DNA of 64,000 bases from Hyphomicrobiales bacterium (GTDB taxonomy: Bacteria > Pseudomonadota > Alphaproteobacteria > Rhizobiales > JACESI01): assembly GCA_039989895.1 (NCBI GenBank), contig JBDXGY010000006.1, positions 248,001 through 312,000 of the forward strand. The letters run 5' to 3'. Position 1 is the first letter of the stretch. Each line of letters opens with the position of its first letter. A program made the translations under genes and the position numbers. The notes under the pieces are model-generated. The model made no database searches, was not told where the DNA came from, and was given only the letters and a program-made list of their open reading frames with translations. Positions 1 through 7,004 of the stretch are shown here, in pieces.

Positions 1-2
1 GG

Positions 3-1088
3 TCTGCTTATGAAGATATCGCTGATTTCTTCACCAATGATGTGAAAGAAATTGGTGGAACGCGTGTTTATGGTCACATGGATTACGGCAAGCGAGCTCC
101 TGATCTTGGCTGGCGTATGACGGATGCTTGGCTTTCAATGGCTGGTGCTGGTTCAAAAGGTGAGCCAAACGGCGTACCAATTGACGAATGGGGCATCCGT
201 ATGGAAGCAGGTAGCTGTAACCCAGCTGGTGCATCAGTTTCCCGTGGGGGCGCTGCTAATGGCCCGGCTGCTGTTTACGCGATCCGTAAATGGGATGAAT
301 GGTTACGAGCTTACGCTCCTCCAGGTTCTGCGTCCTATGATTTTTACCAGTCACTTCCGGCTTTGAGCCAAGGTAACGTTGCCCAACAAATTTTCTGGTA
401 TACAGCGTTTACGGCTCAGATGGTTGCGCCTAAATCAGAAGGCAACAACACGATTGCTGATGACGGAACACCGCTATGGCGGATGGCTCCATCACCGCAT
501 GGTCCGTACTGGGAAAAAGGCCAAAAAGTCGGTTATCAGGACGTGGGTTCATGGACATTCTTGAAATCTACACCTGAAGATCGTGCGCAAGCTGCATGGC
601 TCTATGCTCAGTTTGTTGTCTCTAAAACAGTCGACGTTAAGAAGTCTCACGTTGGTCTGACTTTCATTCGTGATAGCTCAGTTAACCACGAAAGCTTCAC
701 AGAGCGTGCACCTAAGCTTGGTGGATTGGTGGAATTCTACCGCTCACCAGACCGCGTTGCATGGTCACCAACGGGTGTGAATGTTCCTGATTATCCAAAG
801 CTGGCTCAAATTTGGTGGCAGCAAATCGGTGATGTGAACTCCGGTGCCTTCACTCCACAAGAAGCGATGAACCGTCTTGCAGAAGAGATGGATATCACGA
901 TGGCACGTATGCAGTCTGCTGATGAGAAAGCGCAAGTATACGGTGGTTGTGGACCTCGCCTTAATGAGCCTAAAGATCCGTCTGAATGGCTTGGAAAAGG
1001 TGGCGCGAAAGCAAAACTCGACAACGAGAAACCACAAGGCGAAACGGTCGATTACGACGGTCTTGTAGCTCGCTGGTCAGCTCAATAA
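3..1088 (+). CDS. glpV: Glycerol ABC transporter substrate-binding protein GlpV, 3' part
   Basis: The reading frame is open from the first bases of the window, so only the C-terminal ~360 residues of a periplasmic binding protein are present; family members have about 570-580 residues. The C-terminal part carries the features I associate with rhizobial GlpV: a YGGCGPRLNEPKDP stretch and a conserved KPQGETVDYDGL tail. The protein would capture glycerol in the periplasm and deliver it to the GlpPQ permease. The five transporter genes that follow on the same strand (GlpS, T, P, Q, U) support the assignment. The binding protein gene comes before the ATPases here, whereas in the described Rhizobium leguminosarum operon it is last. 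A related polyol as substrate cannot be excluded. Confidence 0.85.
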   Translation, partial: SAYEDIADFFTNDVKEIGGTRVYGHMDYGKRAPDLGWRMTDAWLSMAGAGSKGEPNGVPIDEWGIRMEAGSCNPAGASVSRGGAANGPAAVYAIRKWDEWLRAYAPPGSASYDFYQSLPALSQGNVAQQIFWYTAFTAQMVAPKSEGNNTIADDGTPLWRMAPSPHGPYWEKGQKVGYQDVGSWTFLKSTPEDRAQAAWLYAQFVVSKTVDVKKSHVGLTFIRDSSVNHESFTERAPKLGGLVEFYRSPDRVAWSPTGVNVPDYPKLAQIWWQQIGDVNSGAFTPQEAMNRLAEEMDITMARMQSADEKAQVYGGCGPRLNEPKDPSEWLGKGGAKAKLDNEKPQGETVDYDGLVARWSAQ

Positions 1089-1119
1089 GAGCTGTTAGTT
1101 TTCTACCACGTTGATAACT

Positions 1120-1177
1120 CTGCTGGGGCTCCTTTGTCCCAGCAGTCTCCTTTGCAGGAGGCCATGAGAGAATGGCC
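1120..1177 (+). promoter_or_regulatory. Two hairpins between glpV and glpS
   Basis: Two perfect inverted repeats lie in the 135-base gap after the binding protein gene. The first pairs CTGCTGGG (1120-1127) with CCCAGCAG (1138-1145) over a 10-base loop. The second pairs GGCCAT (1160-1165) with ATGGCC (1172-1177) over a 6-base loop. Neither is followed by a clear T run, so they look more like a partial terminator or an mRNA-stabilising element. Such elements often keep binding-protein mRNA in excess over transporter mRNA; that role is inferred. Confidence 0.5.
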
Positions 1178-1223
1178 ATAGCATTAAAGGGCTAATTCAC
1201 AGCCATAAAAAAGATTATAGATC

Positions 1224-2282
1224 ATGCTTGAACTCGAAAATATAACCAAGGTCGTCGGTGGGCAGAAGCACATTAAAGAGACCAGCTTCTCCTTGAAAAA
1301 AGGACACTTCAATGTCTTGTTGGGTAAAACCGGGTCTGGGAAAACCTCTTTAATCAAGCTCATCGCAGGACTGGATCCAATTGGTTCAGGCACCATCAAA
1401 ATAGATGGAGTAGACGTTACCAAACTGAACACGCAACAAAGACAGATCAGCTTGGTACATCAGTTTTTTATCAACTATCCCCACATGACAGTTTTCGAGA
1501 ATATTGCCTCTCCATTACGGGTTGCAGGCATGTCGAAATCAGAAATTGAAGGGCGGGTTGAAGAGGCGGCTGACATTCTCAAAATGAAGCCCATGCTGCA
1601 GCGCCGTCCTCACGAACTTTCGGGTGGCCAGCAACAGCGCACCGCACTTGCTAGGGCGATCGCAAAAGAATCCAAAGCCGTGCTCCTTGATGAACCACTG
1701 GCAAACCTTGATTATAAACTTCGCGAAGAACTGCGCGAACTATTGCCCGAACTTTTCGCGAACCGTGGAGCTGTTGTTGTCTATGCGACATCAGAACCTG
1801 AGGAAGCTCTTCTCCTTGGTGGTGAGACGGCACTCATGGATGATGGCTATGTGCGTCAATTCGGCCCAACGAGTCACATTTACCGAAATCCAATCACGCT
1901 CTCTGCATCACAGATTTTCTCTGATCCACCGATCAATTATGCCAAAGTTAGCAAGCGCGGTGCTCAAGTGCATCTTGATCAGTTCGAATGGGAGCTTCCA
2001 TCCAAATTTCAGTCTTTGACAGATGGTGATTATCAAATCGCCATCAGGCCGCACCACATTCTTCCCTATAAAGACCATGGCGCCATTATTCCTGTGATAG
2101 GGCGTATTGGGGTCACCGAATTAAGCGGATCTGAATCAAGTGCTCACTTTGAATTTGGAAATAATAGCTGGGTGTCTTTAGCGCATGGGGTTCATCCTTA
2201 TAAGAGCGGGGAAGAACACACCTTCTATGTCAATCCAGAAGAATGTCTGTTCTTTACGCTTGATGGCAAAAGGGCGGCTTAG
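1224..2282 (+). CDS. glpS: Glycerol ABC transporter ATPase GlpS
   Basis: A 352-residue ABC ATPase of the MalK/UgpC type with a C-terminal regulatory (TOBE-like) region. Visible motifs are Walker A GKTGSGKTS (34-42), Q-loop at Gln80, consensus signature LSGGQ (132-136) and Walker B LLDEP with Asp156-Glu157. The switch (H-loop) position carries Ser190 in YATSEPEEAL, where most paralogues have YVTHDQ. It would pair with GlpT to drive the GlpPQ permease. The gene starts at an ATG after the two-hairpin gap and ends 9 bases before GlpT, so they are co-transcribed. The missing switch histidine matters when read together with the GlpT signature. Confidence 0.88.
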   Translation: MLELENITKVVGGQKHIKETSFSLKKGHFNVLLGKTGSGKTSLIKLIAGLDPIGSGTIKIDGVDVTKLNTQQRQISLVHQFFINYPHMTVFENIASPLRVAGMSKSEIEGRVEEAADILKMKPMLQRRPHELSGGQQQRTALARAIAKESKAVLLDEPLANLDYKLREELRELLPELFANRGAVVVYATSEPEEALLLGGETALMDDGYVRQFGPTSHIYRNPITLSASQIFSDPPINYAKVSKRGAQVHLDQFEWELPSKFQSLTDGDYQIAIRPHHILPYKDHGAIIPVIGRIGVTELSGSESSAHFEFGNNSWVSLAHGVHPYKSGEEHTFYVNPEECLFFTLDGKRAA

Positions 2283-2291
2283 GAATTAATC

Positions 2292-3374
2292 ATGGCAAAA
2301 ATTACACTTGAAAAACTCCGCCATAGCTACATGCCAAATCCAACGCGGCCGGAAGACTATGCGCTTCAAGAGATTAATCTCGATTGGAACGATGGTGGGG
2401 CTTATGCATTGCTGGGACCGTCAGGCTGCGGAAAAACCACGCTCTTGAATCTCATATCAGGTCTGCGCACTCCTTCTGAGGGTAAGATTTTATATGATGG
2501 AAAAGATGTCACGCATTTGCCGCCAGAGTCGCGCAACATAGCACAGGTTTTCCAGTTTCCTGTGATCTACGACACCATGAGCGTCTATGATAATTTGGCC
2601 TTTCCTTTGCGCAATCGCGGCGTTGATGAGAAAATAGTTGATCGTCGGGTTATGGATATTGCGGAAATGCTTGAAGTAACAACCATGCTAAAACGCAAGG
2701 CTGCAGGCCTTTCTCCTGACAACAAACAAAAACTCTCCATGGGGCGAGGACTTGTTCGTGAGGATGTGAATGCAGTCATGTTCGATGAGCCTCTAACGGT
2801 GATTGATCCACATTTGAAATGGAAACTCCGTTCAAAGCTAAAAGAGCTGCATCAAAATATCCGTCACACAATGATATATGTGACGCATGACCAGACAGAG
2901 GCGCTCACATTCGCTGATGAAGTGGTTGTGATGGATCTTGGACAGGTCGTGCAAATAGGAACACCGGTAGACTTGTTTGAGCGCCCCGCGCACACTTTTG
3001 TTGGCCACTTCATTGGCTCGCCGGGCATGAATGTTCTGCCGTGTGAGGTTATGGGTGATAAAGTTAGTTTGAGCGGTCATATTCTTGAAACGGATGGCGA
3101 TATAGACACAACAAAGTCCGGCAAGATGGAAGTTGGTGTGCGCCCTGAATTTGTGTCGCTCTCAAAATCGGGAATAGAAGCACGTGTCCGCAAAGTCTCC
3201 GATGTTGGCCGACATGCCGTTGTTGAGGCTATGATAGGCGACCATCGGATCGCTGCCATACATGAAGGTGAATTGCCAAACCAAGGCGATCTCATCCGCC
3301 TCGCGTTACAGCCGGACCATACCCGTCTTTATGTGGATGGTTGGTTGGCTATGAAGGGGGACGATAACAAATGA
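2292..3374 (+). CDS. glpT: Glycerol ABC transporter ATPase GlpT
   Basis: A 360-residue ABC ATPase, partner of GlpS. Walker A is GPSGCGKTT (42-50), Walker B FDEP has Asp165-Glu166, and the switch histidine is present (His199 in YVTHDQTEAL). The signature region reads LSPDNKQKLSMGR (140-152) instead of LSGGQQQR, so the usual LSGGQ glycines are gone. It has an AGGA ribosome binding site, and its stop overlaps the next start as ATGA at 3371-3374, which suggests translational coupling with the permease gene. The C-terminal ~120 residues form the TOBE-like regulatory region usual for sugar and polyol importers. Confidence 0.88.
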   Translation: MAKITLEKLRHSYMPNPTRPEDYALQEINLDWNDGGAYALLGPSGCGKTTLLNLISGLRTPSEGKILYDGKDVTHLPPESRNIAQVFQFPVIYDTMSVYDNLAFPLRNRGVDEKIVDRRVMDIAEMLEVTTMLKRKAAGLSPDNKQKLSMGRGLVREDVNAVMFDEPLTVIDPHLKWKLRSKLKELHQNIRHTMIYVTHDQTEALTFADEVVVMDLGQVVQIGTPVDLFERPAHTFVGHFIGSPGMNVLPCEVMGDKVSLSGHILETDGDIDTTKSGKMEVGVRPEFVSLSKSGIEARVRKVSDVGRHAVVEAMIGDHRIAAIHEGELPNQGDLIRLALQPDHTRLYVDGWLAMKGDDNK

Positions 3375-4255
3375 AAACTGAAAATCAAAAGGCTTGGTTC
3401 TTTGTCCTACCGGTGTTGCTGTTGGTTGCATTCAACGCAGTGATACCAATGATGACCGTGGTTAATTACTCGGTACAAGAGACCTTTGGTGATAACCGTT
3501 TCTTCTGGGAAGGGCTAACTTGGTTTCAACAAATTCTCAATTCTGATCGCTTCCACAGCGCACTGGGCCGCCAGTTTCTCTTCACCTTCATCATATTGAC
3601 AATTGAAATCCCGCTTGGTGTCGCGATCGCGCTTTCGATGCCGCGTAAAGGACCTTGGGTTTCTGTTTGTCTTATCTTGATGTCTCTACCTATGCTTATT
3701 CCGTGGAACGTGGTTGGAGCTATGTGGAATATCTTTACCCTGCCTGAAATTGGCCTGTTGGGCTATTTCCTGAACAATGTGGTTGGGATCAACTATGACA
3801 TGACCCAAGACCCGGTCGCCGCATGGGTAACGATTGTTACGATGGATGTCTGGCATTGGACGTCACTCGTTGTACTCTTGGCTTATGCTGGATTGGTGTC
3901 GATACCCGACGCTTATTATCAAGCTGCCAAGATCGATGGTGCTTCGAATTGGTCCGTGTTCCGGTTCATACAATTGCCTAAGATGAAGAACGTTTTGACG
4001 ATCGCCATTTTGTTACGGTTCATGGACTCCTTCAATATCTATACAGAAGTGTTCGTTCTAACGGGTGGTGGTCCGGGTAACTCAACCACATTCCTCTCAA
4101 TTGATTTGGTAAAGATCGCACTTGGTCAGTTTGACCTTGGCCCAGCAGCAGCGATGAGCTTGATCTATTTTGCAATCACCCTTCTGGTCTCATGGCTCTT
4201 CTATACCCTCATGAACCGCGACGACCTCAATGACTACGAAGAAGTGGAGCACTAA
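3371..4255 (+). CDS. glpP: Glycerol ABC transporter permease GlpP
   Basis: An inner-membrane permease of 294 residues with about six hydrophobic segments, beginning with one at residues 9-31. The cytoplasmic EAA coupling loop lies at about 184-203 (AAKIDGASNWSVFRFIQLP), with the conserved D-G-A core that docks on the ATPases. The start overlaps the GlpT stop by four bases and GlpQ begins two bases after the stop, so the three genes are tightly coupled. Together with GlpQ it would form the transmembrane channel. The family is clear; the glycerol substrate rests on the whole operon. Confidence 0.86.
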   Translation: MKTENQKAWFFVLPVLLLVAFNAVIPMMTVVNYSVQETFGDNRFFWEGLTWFQQILNSDRFHSALGRQFLFTFIILTIEIPLGVAIALSMPRKGPWVSVCLILMSLPMLIPWNVVGAMWNIFTLPEIGLLGYFLNNVVGINYDMTQDPVAAWVTIVTMDVWHWTSLVVLLAYAGLVSIPDAYYQAAKIDGASNWSVFRFIQLPKMKNVLTIAILLRFMDSFNIYTEVFVLTGGGPGNSTTFLSIDLVKIALGQFDLGPAAAMSLIYFAITLLVSWLFYTLMNRDDLNDYEEVEH

Positions 4256-4257
4256 TC

Positions 4258-5055
4258 ATGCAAAAAAGATCTATTGTTCCTATTATCTATATCTTGTTTT
4301 TGATGCTGCCGATCTATTGGCTGGTAACAATGAGCTTCAAAACAACAAATGAGATTTTGGAGAGTTTTTCGCTCTTTCCGCAAACCTTTACCTTGGATGC
4401 TTATAAGACGATCTTCACTGATCCGACTTGGTATTGGGGTTACATAAATTCTATCATTTATGTGAGTTTAAACACGGTCATATCTTTGATTGTGGCTTTG
4501 CCAGCAGCCTATGCCTTCTCACGCTATCGCTTCCTTGGTGACAAGACATTGTTCTTCTGGTTGTTGACCAACCGCATGGCACCAATCGCGGTCTTTGCGC
4601 TTCCATTCTTCCAGCTTTATTCCGCTGTTGGCCTCTTTGACACCCATATAGCCGTCGCCCTTGCGCATTGTATATTCAACATCCCGCTTGCCGTTTGGAT
4701 TTTGGAAGGATTTATGTCGGGTATTCCAAAAGAGCTGGATGAAACAGCCTATGTGGATGGTTATTCATTCCCGCGCTTCTTCCTGACAATCTTCTTGCCA
4801 ACAATCAAAGCGGGTGTGGGCGTTGCTGCCTTCTTTTGCTTTATGTATTCTTGGGTGGAATTGTTGCTCGCAAAAACGCTGACAGCAGTGGTAGCAAAGC
4901 CAATTGCGGCGACGATGACCAAGACAGCGTCTAGTGCGGGTTATGAACTTGGGCTTCTCGCCGCTGCCGGCACGCTGACAATTATTCCTGGCGCAATCGT
5001 CATCTACTTTGTTCGAAACTATATCGCGAAGGGCTTCGCGATGGGGAGGGTGTAA
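4258..5055 (+). CDS. glpQ: Glycerol ABC transporter permease GlpQ
   Basis: The second inner-membrane permease, 265 residues, of the MalG/UgpE type with about six membrane segments (first at 7-25). Its EAA loop is at about 159-181 (ELDETAYVDGYSFPRF). The final A of the TAA stop is the first base of the GlpU ATG, so translation of GlpU is probably coupled. It would pair with GlpP. The name is not to be confused with glycerophosphodiester phosphodiesterase GlpQ of enteric bacteria. Confidence 0.86.
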   Translation: MQKRSIVPIIYILFLMLPIYWLVTMSFKTTNEILESFSLFPQTFTLDAYKTIFTDPTWYWGYINSIIYVSLNTVISLIVALPAAYAFSRYRFLGDKTLFFWLLTNRMAPIAVFALPFFQLYSAVGLFDTHIAVALAHCIFNIPLAVWILEGFMSGIPKELDETAYVDGYSFPRFFLTIFLPTIKAGVGVAAFFCFMYSWVELLLAKTLTAVVAKPIAATMTKTASSAGYELGLLAAAGTLTIIPGAIVIYFVRNYIAKGFAMGRV

Positions 5056-5333
5056 TGTTGGGTTGGATGGCATGGACCTGGCCGACTGCGTTAATTTTTA
5101 TAGGTATTTTTTCTGCAATGGGCATCGTCACGTTCATTGAAATCAAATGGCCAGGCACCTCAGAGCGCAACGGTATTTTACGATTAACCACGACACGTGG
5201 AGACAGGTTGTTTCTGTCGTTGTTGGGGACGTCTTATATCTTCCTGCTCTGGTTAGGTATATTCGGAATGCCCTTGTGGATACCTCTTGGTCTCGCGATT
5301 GCTTGGGCGATATTCTGCTTCCGTAAAGTTTGA
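5055..5333 (+). CDS. glpU: Small membrane protein GlpU (DUF2160 family)
   Basis: A 92-residue protein with hydrophobic segments at about 5-25, 54-70 and 73-88. It matches in size, composition and place the DUF2160 protein encoded with rhizobial glycerol transporters. Its exact role is not known to me; a permease accessory subunit is a reasonable inference. It is the last gene of the operon, and the convergent M56 peptidase gene ends 12 bases further on. Confidence 0.8.
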   Translation: MLGWMAWTWPTALIFIGIFSAMGIVTFIEIKWPGTSERNGILRLTTTRGDRLFLSLLGTSYIFLLWLGIFGMPLWIPLGLAIAWAIFCFRKV

Positions 5334-5344
5334 TATCCCTCTGC

Positions 5345-6472
5345 TTATCGAAGTGGCGGAATACCAAATCCGTTAATGCGGTCAAGACGCTCTAGATTAA
5401 CAACGGTGGAGAGCATTAAGCGATCATGGCTCCAGTCGGTTGGCTTTGCCGCCATCAAAACGCCTGTCCCAATGATAACGAACAAAATGATCGCAGGCGC
5501 GATGTTGACAAATTTCCCGAAGCCATCATCGATGAAGGACGAGCCTTGACTTAGAGCGATGATCCGTTTGCGTAAAGTGCTTTTGTTTTTTCGATTGAAA
5601 ATACCGTCCCGGCCGTAGAAGGGTACGCTTGTAGCATAGGTAAGGCTTTTCTTGTGCGCTTTATTGCGTGCGGCCCGCGATGCTATATCCAAAAGCAACA
5701 AGCAATAATCGCGCGCAGCAACGCTTCCCTTATTTAGAAATGCAGCATCACAGGTATATTCTCTAAAACGATGGATGCGATCAGACAAAAACCAGAATGC
5801 TGGATTGAGTGCAAACAAAGGAGATACGATTGAAAGTAGGACTTCATAGTCCACATCACCTTGACGTATGTGCTGAATCTCATGGCCCAATGCTATTTTT
5901 AGTGCACGTGGATCAGTAACAAGATTTTCTGGAATGAGAATGTAGTATTTAAAAAAACCACGAGTAGAAAATGGAATTATCGTGTTGCGCGATATTCTGA
6001 CACTTATGCGTCGGGTCTGAAACCGGATGGTAGAATTATTGATGAGGCTATGAATTTTCAAAATGTTCAAGCCAATATAGCCAGCTCTCAAAAATGCAGC
6101 TAAGCCAAATAACAACAAGACAATTTTGGAAAAGAGAGATGACCCGCCGAATATGGCATCTATCGCGCCATCCTTTGCGTAAAGAATATCTGATACCTGT
6201 GTCGCCGAAAGATTTATGTTGCCCTTTAAGTAATGCGTTACAATAAGGTCGGTTCCATTGATTGAAAATAGAGAGGCCAACAGCGGCGTGAAGGGGGATA
6301 ATATGATCGGAAGAGCTGCGGCACATAGCGCTGCGACAGCCAGATGCAAGCGCAGCCTGTAAGCCGTTCGAAGGTTGACCATAATTGCTGTTTTCTCAAT
6401 CAGCCAAGCACAAAAGAATGCGGCTATAAGGGTAGCATTTCCTAGTATCACATATTGTAGCAATTCACCCAT
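5345..6472 (-). CDS. BlaR1/MecR1-like M56 family membrane peptidase
   Basis: A 375-residue integral membrane protein with several N-terminal segments (about 8-25, 40-65, 112-132), a cytoplasmic zinc-protease domain with HEIQH at 197-201, and a last membrane segment near 330-350. BlaR1 proteins sense a signal, then their M56 domain triggers cleavage of a BlaI-type repressor. This protein ends soon after the last membrane segment and lacks the extracellular penicillin-binding sensor domain that makes BlaR1 about 600 residues long, so the signal is unlikely to be a beta-lactam bound in the classical way. It starts two bases after the stop of the repressor gene. Confidence 0.85.
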   Translation of the reverse strand: MGELLQYVILGNATLIAAFFCAWLIEKTAIMVNLRTAYRLRLHLAVAALCAAALPIILSPFTPLLASLFSINGTDLIVTHYLKGNINLSATQVSDILYAKDGAIDAIFGGSSLFSKIVLLLFGLAAFLRAGYIGLNILKIHSLINNSTIRFQTRRISVRISRNTIIPFSTRGFFKYYILIPENLVTDPRALKIALGHEIQHIRQGDVDYEVLLSIVSPLFALNPAFWFLSDRIHRFREYTCDAAFLNKGSVAARDYCLLLLDIASRAARNKAHKKSLTYATSVPFYGRDGIFNRKNKSTLRKRIIALSQGSSFIDDGFGKFVNIAPAIILFVIIGTGVLMAAKPTDWSHDRLMLSTVVNLERLDRINGFGIPPLR

Positions 6473-6474
6473 AC

Positions 6475-6867
6475 TTAACTCCCAAACCGAGTATCGATGA
6501 TGTCTCTTATTTGTTGAATTGTTTCTTCGGTGATATCCTCATCATCAACAAGACGGGCAACCATCGCAGTTGGTGCCCCTTCAAATAGGGTGTTGGAAAT
6601 ACTCTTTAATGTGCGACGCTCGTATTCTTCTTTGCCAATTACCGGAGAATAGACAATCGTGCGGGCCAATTTGGTGGATTTTATATAGCCTTTATCGTCC
6701 AACACTTTGAGGATGGTCGCAACAGAAGTATAGGCGCGTTTTTCTTGTTCGTTCAGAATCTCAAGAACATCACGAACTGTGCCTTTACCGATACGCCATA
6801 GCACCATCATGAACTCAAGTTCAACACTGGTGAGAAGGTCGCTTTTTCCTCTTGGTCTTGGCATCAT
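6475..6867 (-). CDS. BlaI/MecI/CopY-family transcriptional repressor
   Basis: A 130-residue winged-helix repressor. The N-terminal ~75 residues contain the family core (ELEFMMVLWRIGKGTVRDV, then TSVATILKVLDDKGY); the C-terminal half would form the dimer and protease-cleaved region. It is encoded just upstream of the M56 protease gene, the usual two-gene sensor and repressor arrangement. Two ATGs stand side by side (6867 and 6864), both behind a weak GGA. It probably represses its own operon and unknown targets; no beta-lactamase gene is visible nearby. Confidence 0.87.
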   Translation of the reverse strand: MMPRPRGKSDLLTSVELEFMMVLWRIGKGTVRDVLEILNEQEKRAYTSVATILKVLDDKGYIKSTKLARTIVYSPVIGKEEYERRTLKSISNTLFEGAPTAMVARLVDDEDITEETIQQIRDIIDTRFGS

Positions 6868-6892
6868 TTACATCCAAATAAAACTAGATTGA

Positions 6893-6922
6893 ATTGTACC
6901 CAAGTACCGACATTATTACAAT
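6893..6922. promoter_or_regulatory. Candidate BlaI-type operator
   Basis: Just upstream of the repressor gene there are nested symmetric elements: ATTGTA (6893-6898) with TACAAT (6917-6922), and GTAC-N4-GTAC at 6896-6907. BlaI-family repressors bind dyads containing TACA/TGTA, so this is the natural place for autoregulation. It is a single, imperfect site and the assignment is tentative. Confidence 0.35.
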
Positions 6923-7004
6923 GGACGAACAGATAAAGGCGCTAAGCTATTTTTAAATTAGCTAAAGACGCAATAACTTGAGGGGCGATATATCGTAATG
7001 TGTC

